NCBI GenBank assembly: GCA_013042035.1
Contig: JABDQX010000047.1
Span: forward strand, 1-7,128
Length of the DNA: 7,128 nucleotides
Reading direction: 5' to 3'
DNA from: Gammaproteobacteria bacterium
GTDB taxonomy: Bacteria > Pseudomonadota > Gammaproteobacteria > HK1
The notes beneath the pieces were generated by a model, which ran no database searches, had not been told where the DNA came from, and worked only from the letters and a program-made list of their open reading frames with translations. A program made the translations under genes and the position numbers. Positions 1 through 6,702 of the stretch are shown here, piece by piece. Numbering within the stretch: position 1 is the first letter of the stretch; each line of letters starts with the position of its first letter.

Positions 1-1
1 G

Positions 2-3000
2 GATATCGCCCCAGCTCCAAGGCAAAAGCCCCCGGCATCCGTACAATCGAAGATGCCGACCAAAACCGAACCCCAATTCAGCCGCCGAGATCTGGAAACG
101 TTGGCCAGTGGGCGTATCTCATCGGTGTTCGGTCCCCTGTTCGAAAAACAGGACCAATACGCCCGTCAGGTACGGATGCCGGAACCCCCACTGCTGCTGG
201 CCGACCGGGTCATGGAGATCAGAGGAGAACCGGGCACCATGGGACTGGGCTCCATCATCACCGAAACGGATGTTCGTACCGATTCATGGTATCTGCATCA
301 CGGCGTCATGCCGCCGGGCATCATGATGGAATCCGGTCAAGCGGATCTGCTGCTCATCTCTTGGTTGGGGGCTGATTTTCTCAACCGAGGCGAGCGGGTC
401 TACCGTCTGCTGGGAAGCCAGTTAACTTTTCATGAAGGCGGGCTTCCTCGACCCGGAGATACTCTTACCTTTGATATCCGCGTGGATGGTCATGCCCGTC
501 AGGGCGATATCCGATTATTTTTCTTCCATTACGATTGCTACATCGACGGCAAGCTGCGTCTTTCGGTGCGAAGCGCCCAGGCAGGCTTTTTTAATGACGA
601 GGAATTGGATAATTCTGCGGGCGCGTTGTGGTCTGCCGAGGAAGACGAGCCCGCGACCGATTTTCGCATGGATCCGCCGCCTTGTCTTACCACCAAACGC
701 CGTTTCTCCGCCGAGGAAGTGGAAAATTTTGTGCGGGGTAATCCCTGGCGATGTTTCGGAGAGGGATTTCGCCTGACGGCCGCCCACCAGCGCACCCCCA
801 CTATCCCCAAGGGGCGCTTGCAACTGCTACGGGAAATAACCGCCTTCGATCCCGAGGGCGGTCCCTGGGGGCGGGGATATCTGTGTGCCGAAACACCGGT
901 CAGCGCCGATGACTGGTATTTTTCGGGACACTTCAAAAACGACCCCTGTATGCCGGGGACATTGATGGCTGATGCGGCGTTGCAGGCCATGGCCTTCTAC
1001 ATGGCCGCACTGGGATTCACCATCAACCGGGATGGTTGGCGTTTCGAACCCGTAACAGAAAAACCCTACACATTCGTCTGTCGTGGACAGGTAACACCGA
1101 AGAGCCGCCATTTGACCTATGAGCTGTTCGTGGAATCGGTGGAAGATGGCCCCGAACCTCGTCTGTTCGGTACCGTGCTTTGCCATTGCGACGGTATTAA
1201 GGTATTTCTTTGCCGTTATTTTGGTGTGGTTTTGGTTCCCGACTGGCTTCTCGGTGAGCGTCGCGATCTCCTCGCGGACCCTCCCGCAGTCCATTATGTT
1301 CGCAGTGACGAACAGATCCGGGGAGACTATGCGGCGTTGTTGGCCTGTGCCTGGGGAATGCCTTCCGATGCCTTGGGGGAAGACTACCGATCATTTAATG
1401 CACCTCATCGTCGAATGGCGAGGATGCCCGGTCCTCCCTACCATTTCGTGAGCAGCATCGATTCGGTTTCTGTGCCATCAGGGACATTCGACAAAGGTGG
1501 GCAGCTCAGCGTCACCTATACGATTCCTCCGAATGTCTGGTATTTCCAGGAAAATAGCCATCCGGTCATGCCGTTTTGTGTTCTTATGGAAACCATGTTG
1601 CAACCCTGCGGTTGGTTTTCCTTTTACAAGGGCTTTCCAAGACAGCGTGAGGAGAATCTTGTTTTTCGCAATCTGGACGGCGGGAAACTTACCCTATACC
1701 GGGAAGTTGCGCCGGATGCCGGTGCGCTGCGAATCGAGGTGGGCTTTACCGATTTTTCCAAGATGGGCTCCATGGTGCTGGTCTTTTTTCACGTGGATAG
1801 CTTTCTGGGGGACAATCTTGTTCTCTCTTTTGATACCTCTTTTGGCTTTTTTACTCCCGAATCCATGGCGGAACAGGCGGGACTTACCGCCGATGAAAAA
1901 GAACAGGCGTTATTTGCCGCCCCTTCCGACTTTTATGTAGATCTCGCCGATACGCCTGCCCGTTTCTTCTCGGGATCGAGCCACCTGCCCGATTCCAGAT
2001 TGCGCATGATCGATGAGATTACCGATTTTCAACCGAACGGGGGCAAAAATGGCCTGGGATTCCTGCGCACCCGCCAGCAGATAGACCCGGAAGCTTGGTA
2101 TTTCAAGGCGCATTTCTTTCAAGACCCCGTACAGCCGGGTTCCCTGGGTATCGAGGCCATGCTCCAAGCGCTCCAGTGCCTGATGTTGGCCAAGGACTTG
2201 GATAAAGCGGTTCCCCAAGGCCGTTTCCGGACGGTGACGGGTGATCAACCCATGGCCTGGAAATATCGGGGCCAGGTGCTACCCACCAACCGAGATGTCG
2301 TGATTACCATGCATCTCGTGCGCATCGAACACGAAGAGGCGGGGATTCTCGCAATCGGGGAAGGCTACCTTTGGGTGGATGGGCTTTGCATCTATCAGGT
2401 GGAAGGGCTGGGTATGCGGATCGTATCTTCCGCGTCCGAAAGTCCGGATCGAGAGGATACGGGCAGGTTGGACAAGGAGAATCCTACCCAAGGTGAGTGG
2501 CTCTTCACCCGGGAGAACGCACCCTGGCTGTGGGATCATTGTCCGACGCACACCGTAGCGTCCATGCCCATGATGGAATTCGTGGATCTGATGGCCCAGG
2601 CCGCTACCGCCGGGCAATCCCATAAAACCGTGAGTGAAATACGCGATGTTCGTGCTTTCCGCTGGGCTGTCCCCGATCGCGATGGAACGCTCGCGTTATC
2701 CTGGGAGATAAAACCGATGCCGGGCTACCGGCCCCAAGAGGACGAGGAAGCGGTATTGGTGGTGCTCCGCAGCAATGGACAGACCGTGGCCCGCTCCATG
2801 GTGATTCTGGGAGGGAAACCGGAAGCGCCGCCTCAATTTACCACTCAATTCGCCGATGAGGGGATGGAAACAATAGCCTTTCCCTACGATCGACTGTTCC
2901 ACGGACCGCGTTTCCAACTCCTGACTGCCTTGAAGATGGGAGCCCACGGCGCCGAGGCATTTCTTGATGCCGGACACCGAAAGGGAATGCCCGTGGGGTT

Positions 3001-4558
3001 GCTGCATCCGACACTGCTCGATGGTATAACCCACGCCATGCCTCACGATCGACTGGTGCAGTGGTTTCCCAATGTGCCGAGAGATCAGGTGGCCTATCCT
3101 CAGCGTATTCCCTGGTTGCGTCTCTATAGCCCCACGCCCACGGCAGGATCGGTGCGAGCTCTGATCAGCGCCATGGAGCTGAAGGACAATGCCGCTCGTT
3201 TTCTTATTCGTTTGGATAATCCCGATGGAACGCCCTGGCTCGCCATGGAATTGTGGGAATTTCTCCTGCCGTTGGGACGATTGTTGAGCATGGATTATCG
3301 GGTGCGTCGCCCCTTCCTGGAGGATCGCCGCTTCGTGCCGGGAGTGCGCCTGTCGGTCTCCACCAAGGAAGGCACTACGTTGTCCCAGGGCGATGTGGCC
3401 ACCTCCAACTGGCTCCCCGGCACCCTGGAGACCGTTTACGATACCTGGAAACCGCTCCCGGAACTCACGGAGAGCATTGCGGTTCGGGAACACCTGTCGG
3501 CGCAAATGGCCCTCCATCCGTCGGTATTTCGATACGATGGCCATGCCGTTACCGCGCCGCAACTCCCCTTCAACACGATGTATCCCGTGGTGGAGATCGA
3601 GGGGGATCGGGTGACGGTTACCGGTTGTTCCGAGTCATTGGATCTGTCCAGCGCGCGTTCCTGGTGGCGCGAGCACCTGAAGGCGGATGGTTTTCCCGAG
3701 GAAACACCCCTGGAAACGGTTTTGTTCGCCCTCGGCCGCCGCTTCGTTCGACGGGTGGTGATCGTGGATCCGGAAGGATTGGCCGCCTGTCGGGGGAAAC
3801 CGGTTCTTTTCCTCGGAAACCGTCAGGTCGGCATTGAATCGGTTCTCTTCAATCTTCTGATGGCCGAACTGGTTGGCTCGCCCGTTACGGTACTGGCCAA
3901 TCCATCGGACTCGAAAGGGGACAGTGTTTCCGCGAGCGAGGGGACTGGTGAAAACCCTGCCGCCGCGATACGTAAATCGCTCGTCGCTTTGCTGGCATCA
4001 TTGCCGGACAATACGCTGGCGCCTTCTCTGCTCGCCCTCAATGAACCCGATCAGGATGGCGGGATGAGTTCGGCGAATCCGGTCAAGGGAGAAGGCGCAT
4101 TTCTGATGCAAGTTCCCGCCGGCATGTTACCGAACGCGGCCATTGATGCGGGGATTCCCATTATTCCGGTGCGTTTTAGTGGTGCGTTACCTGTTTCGGA
4201 AATGGATAATCAAGATTATCCCGAATTATCCCCACTATTACCCCCACTATTACCCAGGGGGGTTGCCGGTCAGGATTGGTTTATCGGCTCTGCACTGGAT
4301 CCGAAAGATCTCTCCGGACTATCCTTTGCGGAACGCAAGGCGCGTCTTGTTGCCGCACTCGATAATCTGGGGCCGCCCCGCGCGGAACAGATGCCGAATC
4401 CGTCCGATGGCGACTTTTCCCTGGAAGTAAACCGACAGGTGGAATCCTTTGGCGCTGCGCCCGTTACCGCTGCCATCCTTGCTGCCTTGCAAGCGGATTC
4501 GGAAGCCACCGCTTTGTTCGAGTCCTTACATGCACATTATCGGAGTCACCTTGACTGA
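2..4558 (+). CDS. PUFA/secondary-lipid megasynthase, C-terminal part (PfaC/Pfa3-like: FabA-DH, FabA-DH, PKS-DH, AGPAT-like); 5' partial
   Basis: Cytosolic multidomain synthase that dehydrates (and may isomerise) 3-hydroxyacyl-ACP during PUFA-type polyketide synthesis. Residues are numbered from the Met at 53. About 40-395 form one FabA-like dehydratase: a first hotdog (WYLHHGVMPPG near 79-89) and a second with FabA-style HFKNDPCMPG, His293 and Asp307 matching the FabA His/Asp pair. About 460-790 form a second, with a non-catalytic hotdog (NSHPVMPF, 501-508) and HFFQDPVQPG with His687 and Glu701 in the Asp position. About 812-1075 resemble a PKS dehydratase: DHCPTHTVASMP with His829, FHGPRFQ (949-955) and HPTLLDGITH with Asp990. 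About 1225-1445 resemble the PlsC/AGPAT domain of some Pfa synthases (IPIIPVRFSGALP, 1368-1380), but without HX4D or EGTR motifs. No in-frame stop lies between position 2 and the Met at 53, no Shine-Dalgarno precedes that Met, and the upstream residues are a Pro/Ala linker, so I treat the gene as truncated by the window. KS, CLF or other domains expected upstream are not visible. The 3' end overlaps the DUF2066 gene. Confidence 0.88.
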   Translation, partial: DIAPAPRQKPPASVQSKMPTKTEPQFSRRDLETLASGRISSVFGPLFEKQDQYARQVRMPEPPLLLADRVMEIRGEPGTMGLGSIITETDVRTDSWYLHHGVMPPGIMMESGQADLLLISWLGADFLNRGERVYRLLGSQLTFHEGGLPRPGDTLTFDIRVDGHARQGDIRLFFFHYDCYIDGKLRLSVRSAQAGFFNDEELDNSAGALWSAEEDEPATDFRMDPPPCLTTKRRFSAEEVENFVRGNPWRCFGEGFRLTAAHQRTPTIPKGRLQLLREITAFDPEGGPWGRGYLCAETPVSADDWYFSGHFKNDPCMPGTLMADAALQAMAFYMAALGFTINRDGWRFEPVTEKPYTFVCRGQVTPKSRHLTYELFVESVEDGPEPRLFGTVLCHCDGIKVFLCRYFGVVLVPDWLLGERRDLLADPPAVHYVRSDEQIRGDYAALLACAWGMPSDALGEDYRSFNAPHRRMARMPGPPYHFVSSIDSVSVPSGTFDKGGQLSVTYTIPPNVWYFQENSHPVMPFCVLMETMLQPCGWFSFYKGFPRQREENLVFRNLDGGKLTLYREVAPDAGALRIEVGFTDFSKMGSMVLVFFHVDSFLGDNLVLSFDTSFGFFTPESMAEQAGLTADEKEQALFAAPSDFYVDLADTPARFFSGSSHLPDSRLRMIDEITDFQPNGGKNGLGFLRTRQQIDPEAWYFKAHFFQDPVQPGSLGIEAMLQALQCLMLAKDLDKAVPQGRFRTVTGDQPMAWKYRGQVLPTNRDVVITMHLVRIEHEEAGILAIGEGYLWVDGLCIYQVEGLGMRIVSSASESPDREDTGRLDKENPTQGEWLFTRENAPWLWDHCPTHTVASMPMMEFVDLMAQAATAGQSHKTVSEIRDVRAFRWAVPDRDGTLALSWEIKPMPGYRPQEDEEAVLVVLRSNGQTVARSMVILGGKPEAPPQFTTQFADEGMETIAFPYDRLFHGPRFQLLTALKMGAHGAEAFLDAGHRKGMPVGLLHPTLLDGITHAMPHDRLVQWFPNVPRDQVAYPQRIPWLRLYSPTPTAGSVRALISAMELKDNAARFLIRLDNPDGTPWLAMELWEFLLPLGRLLSMDYRVRRPFLEDRRFVPGVRLSVSTKEGTTLSQGDVATSNWLPGTLETVYDTWKPLPELTESIAVREHLSAQMALHPSVFRYDGHAVTAPQLPFNTMYPVVEIEGDRVTVTGCSESLDLSSARSWWREHLKADGFPEETPLETVLFALGRRFVRRVVIVDPEGLAACRGKPVLFLGNRQVGIESVLFNLLMAELVGSPVTVLANPSDSKGDSVSASEGTGENPAAAIRKSLVALLASLPDNTLAPSLLALNEPDQDGGMSSANPVKGEGAFLMQVPAGMLPNAAIDAGIPIIPVRFSGALPVSEMDNQDYPELSPLLPPLLPRGVAGQDWFIGSALDPKDLSGLSFAERKARLVAALDNLGPPRAEQMPNPSDGDFSLEVNRQVESFGAAPVTAAILAALQADSEATALFESLHAHYRSHLD
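4232..4255 (+). repeat. Two perfect tandem copies of a 12-bp unit inside the synthase gene
   Basis: CCACTATTACCC occurs at 4232-4243 and again at 4244-4255. Just upstream ATTATCCC occurs twice (4215-4222 and 4225-4232), which looks like a decayed extension of the same low-complexity tract. The 12-bp unit keeps the reading frame and yields a PLLPPLLP segment (about residues 1394-1401) in the AGPAT-like domain, between the GALP strand and the GQDWFIG segment. It looks like a slippage-prone in-frame expansion in a loop. Confidence 0.75.
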
Positions 4559-5678
4559 TCTTATCAATCAACCGGTTAGGCAAAGTTACAGTCCGAGTTT
4601 TGCATTTGCTTCCCTTGTCGGGCTGTTTTTTGTTGGCATAACCTTCATGAGTATCGCTGATACTGCCCATTCGGCCCAAGCGAACGGACTGTACGAAGCA
4701 AGGGTGGCCGTCAGCGATAAGAGTGACCAGGAAAAGGCGTTGCAGGCAGCGCTGCGGCAGGTCATTGAAAAAATTACCGGTCAGCGGGAATGGTCTGATC
4801 AAACCGCGATGGATGAGGCCCTCGAACACCCGGATCGATATGTACAGCAGTTCCTGTACCGAACCGAAGCGCCATCCGGATCGCCCGAATCGTCTCCCCC
4901 TGATCTCATATTTTGGGCCAGATTCGACGTCGGCGCCATAGATGAACTTTTGCGATCGGCCAATTTTTCGGTACGGGGAGGCACCAAGCCCTCGGTGTTG
5001 ATCTGGCTTGTGCTAAAAGGAGAGACGGAAGACATTTTGCTCGGCGCCAACAACCATGGTGAGTTGTCGGGCGCGTTGTATGATGAGGCGGCCAAACGGG
5101 GTATACCCATTATGTTGCCGCTGCTTGATCTGGATGATCTTTCCCGTATCGATGGGAGCGATGTGTGGGATGGATCCCGTGAGCGGATCCTCGCCGCCTC
5201 GGAACGATATGCGGCGGACGCTGTGTTGGTGGGGCAGGTATCCGGTACATCCACTACCCGCTGGGAGGCCTATTGGTCGTTTCTCGAGGGAGCATCGATT
5301 TCCGATAACCGGTGGAGAACATCGGCGAATGAACCCGATGAGGTATTGCGGCGAGGGATTAATGAGGCTATCGATTTTTTAGTGGATCGAACGGGCGGCG
5401 CGGGAGGAGAAAATATCGCGGATATGGCCTTTTCCCAGGTGCGGCTGACGGTTTCCGGGATCGATACCATTGCCGACTATGCCAGAACACTACGCTATCT
5501 TGAGGGTTTGGATTCGGAAACAAAAGTCTACGTGACCCAGGCGACGCAAAACCGGCTGTCCTTCCGTCTGTCGATGTCTGGCAGTGAAACCGAGTTTGCA
5601 AGAATGGTCGACGCCGGGAAGACGCTGACCGGAACAATGAGCACTGATGGTGAGTTTGCCTTTCGGCTCTTGCCGTAA
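4530..5678 (+). CDS. Exported DUF2066 domain-containing protein
   Basis: Protein of about 382 residues of unknown biochemical function. The N-terminus carries a signal-peptide-like hydrophobic stretch (residues 24-43, rich in F, A, L, V, I and G) followed by TAHSAQA, where an AxA-type cut after residue 51 is plausible, so the mature chain is probably periplasmic. Directly after comes the DUF2066 signature: LYEARVAVSDKSDQEKALQAAL and a following VIEKITGQ (about 54-85), RYVQQFLYR (103-111), FDVGAIDELLR (132-142) and KPSVLIWLVL (153-162). The start is uncertain. ATG at 4530 has only a weak GAG upstream. TTG at 4551 has GGAG at 4542-4545 with a 5-base spacer and gives a more typical n-region. The downstream end is unaffected. 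It overlaps the synthase gene by 29 bases (8 if TTG is used) and shares a TAATG junction with hda. The DUF2066-hda adjacency is known in gammaproteobacteria and supports the assignment. Confidence 0.88.
   Translation: MHIIGVTLTDLINQPVRQSYSPSFAFASLVGLFFVGITFMSIADTAHSAQANGLYEARVAVSDKSDQEKALQAALRQVIEKITGQREWSDQTAMDEALEHPDRYVQQFLYRTEAPSGSPESSPPDLIFWARFDVGAIDELLRSANFSVRGGTKPSVLIWLVLKGETEDILLGANNHGELSGALYDEAAKRGIPIMLPLLDLDDLSRIDGSDVWDGSRERILAASERYAADAVLVGQVSGTSTTRWEAYWSFLEGASISDNRWRTSANEPDEVLRRGINEAIDFLVDRTGGAGGENIADMAFSQVRLTVSGIDTIADYARTLRYLEGLDSETKVYVTQATQNRLSFRLSMSGSETEFARMVDAGKTLTGTMSTDGEFAFRLLP
4542..4545 (+). promoter_or_regulatory. Likely ribosome binding site for the DUF2066 gene (TTG start at 4551)
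   Basis: GGAG lies inside the last codons of the synthase gene, 5 bases before TTG at 4551, which itself overlaps the synthase stop TGA (4556-4558). It is too far downstream to serve the ATG at 4530. Its presence favours a TTG start and translational coupling to the megasynthase, though non-ATG starts are less common. Confidence 0.45.
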
Positions 5679-6382
5679 TGTCATCGCGTTCGAAGCAGAT
5701 ACCACTTCCCCTCGGCCTACCAAGCGATCCATCTTTCGCGAATTTTATTACCGGTTCCAATCGAGAGGCCAGGGCGGCGCTCGGTGATATCGCCGGTGGC
5801 GTGGGCGAGCGGGTTGTCTGTTTATGGGGGCAAAGCGGTACGGGTAAAACGCATCTGCTAAGAGCCGTTTGTCGGGAAGCTGTGCGACAAAACAGAAAAG
5901 CGGTATACCTTTCGTGCCGGGCGGCCGGTTCGCTTGAGGAAAATACCCCGAGCGGGTTTCAGCAGGCGGATCTCATCTGTATCGATGACATGGATACCCT
6001 GGCGGGGAATCGGGAGCGAGAGGATACCCTTTTTTATTTATACAACTTGTTGGAGGCCAGGGGTACCGGAGTGCTTGTTGCCGGAGAGCACAACCCCGCC
6101 GGGACGGGTTTTTCATTGCGGGATCTTGAATCCCGGCTGACAGCGGCTCTTGTGTTGAGGCTCCATCCACTTGATGATGATGGCAAGCGCATGGCGCTAA
6201 AATACCGTGCCAAGGAGCGAGGATTCACGCTTTCCGATGAAGTTGTCGCTTTCCTTTTGCGTCGTTGCCATCGGGATATGCACTCGCTGTTTGTGTTGTT
6301 GGACACGATTGATGAAGCCACATTGACAGAAAAGAGACTGGCGACCATACCGTTTGTCAGGGAGCTGTTGAAATGGAGCTAA
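5678..6382 (+). CDS. hda: Hda, DnaA regulatory inactivator (AAA+ DnaA homologue)
   Basis: A 234-residue AAA+ protein resembling the ATPase core of DnaA without its DNA-binding domain, the usual size for Hda. In the known family, Hda binds the DNA-loaded beta clamp and stimulates ATP hydrolysis on DnaA, limiting re-initiation. Visible motifs are the clamp-binding hexapeptide QIPLPL at residues 7-12, Walker A GQSGTGKT at 51-58, Walker B LICIDDMD at 99-106, a box VII segment LRDLESRL (148-155) with Arg153 as likely arginine finger, and a sensor II segment RRCHRDMHSL (195-204). The start codon at 5678 shares its A with the DUF2066 stop (TAATG) and has no clear Shine-Dalgarno of its own, so translation is probably coupled. 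The clamp motif at the extreme N-terminus confirms this start. A MITE-like element begins 31 bases after the stop. DnaA and DnaC are rejected because of length, the clamp motif and the lack of a C-terminal helix-turn-helix. Confidence 0.93.
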   Translation: MSSRSKQIPLPLGLPSDPSFANFITGSNREARAALGDIAGGVGERVVCLWGQSGTGKTHLLRAVCREAVRQNRKAVYLSCRAAGSLEENTPSGFQQADLICIDDMDTLAGNREREDTLFYLYNLLEARGTGVLVAGEHNPAGTGFSLRDLESRLTAALVLRLHPLDDDGKRMALKYRAKERGFTLSDEVVAFLLRRCHRDMHSLFVLLDTIDEATLTEKRLATIPFVRELLKWS

Positions 6383-6427
6383 ATGAGCATCTTGAGCGCA
6401 TTTTTAACACAGTTAGAGGGTGTCTGA
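6383..6427 (+). pseudogene. 14-codon ORF stub after hda, running into the MITE left end
   Basis: An ATG one... position directly behind the hda stop (TAA ATG), with GGAG at 6375-6378, opens a short frame (MSILSAFLTQLEGV) that stops at TGA inside the left terminal repeat of the MITE. Translation from here would be coupled to hda. It may be the remnant of a gene interrupted by the element, or simply a chance ORF. If the element plus one TA is removed (185 bases, 6416-6600), the frame continues without a stop for 45 codons into the start codon of the PEBP gene. No protein family is recognised, so the call is weak. Confidence 0.25.
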
Positions 6428-6601
6428 AAATTCCGGGTCGTCGCGAGGCGGTAGCCCGATTGGGGTCCCGCAAGGCGCGGAAGGAGATAAATCGGGGAGT
6501 GTAGCGAGCTACATGACGCGATTTCTCACTCTTTCGCAACGCAGCGGGTCACAATTCGGGGGCCGCCGCAGTAGATCGGGGATTTTTCGGACACGCTCTA
6601 A
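6413..6601. mobile_element. Palindromic MITE-like element with terminal inverted repeats, flanked by TA
   Basis: The left end TTAGAGGGTGTCTGAAAA (6413-6430) matches the reverse complement of the right end (6584-6601) at 16 of 18 positions. The interior is also an imperfect palindrome: 6455-6471 pairs with 6544-6560 (13 of 17), and the exact centre is TGTAGC-GA-GCTACA (6500-6513), which coincides with the element midpoint. It is about 189 bp and has no transposase, so it fits a non-autonomous MITE. The TA at 6414-6415 and 6599-6600 could be the target duplication, as used by IS630/Tc1-type and some IS5-type transposases; the family of the mobilising transposase is inferred only. Transcribed, it would form a long hairpin just past hda and could affect termination or mRNA decay. 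Confidence 0.75.
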
Positions 6602-6633
6602 AGCTTTTGTTATCTACATGGCTCATGGTACGC

Positions 6634-6680
6634 TTTTCAGCATCAAAATCCACGGGGCTTGCCGTTCAAAGCGCTGAAAA
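6634..6680. repeat. 8-bp inverted repeat in the leader of the PEBP gene
   Basis: TTTTCAGC at 6634-6641 is perfectly complementary to GCTGAAAA at 6673-6680, separated by 31 bases. It ends 10 bases before the ribosome binding site. It is not followed by a T-run on the + strand, so a standard intrinsic terminator is unlikely; an operator or a leader hairpin is possible, and so is chance. The rest of 6602-6702 shows no gene or RNA that I recognise. Confidence 0.35.
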
Positions 6681-6690
6681 AATCACTTCG

Positions 6691-6695
6691 AGGAG
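6691..6695 (+). promoter_or_regulatory. Ribosome binding site of the PEBP-family gene
   Basis: AGGAG, followed by a 7-base spacer to the ATG at 6703. This is the strongest Shine-Dalgarno in the window and fixes the start of the downstream gene. Confidence 0.8.
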
Positions 6696-6702
6696 ATGCA
6701 AA

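Noticed and set aside
53..55. ATG at 53 as the true start of the synthase gene
   Set aside because: The frame is open to position 2, upstream residues form a Pro/Ala linker, there is no Shine-Dalgarno, and KS/CLF-type domains are expected upstream in this family.
2696..3562. 288-codon antisense open frame
   Set aside because: It lies wholly within the PKS-DH and following part of the synthase, shows no recognisable motif, and is rich in Arg, His, Gln and Gly as expected of a shadow frame in GC-rich coding DNA.
3253..3837. 194-codon + strand frame
   Set aside because: Shadow of the synthase in another frame: Gly/Arg/Pro-rich, no motif, no convincing start signal, while the synthase frame is continuous here.
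4449..4529. N-terminal extension of the DUF2066 protein from ATG 4449
   Set aside because: It would add 27 residues rich in Pro, Leu, Lys and Arg ahead of the signal peptide and deepen the overlap with the synthase; later starts fit a signal peptide better.
6383..6412. Intrinsic terminator after hda (short T-run at 6400-6405)
   Set aside because: No GC-rich stem precedes the T-run; any hairpin past hda is the MITE itself.
6607..6634. Possible promoter (TTGTTA, 16 bases, TACGCT) for the PEBP gene
   Set aside because: The -10 box is poor and the spacing is short; not enough to call it.
6420..6677. 85-codon + strand frame through the MITE
   Set aside because: It spans the palindromic element and its flank, is low-complexity Ser/Gly/Arg, and has no family resemblance.
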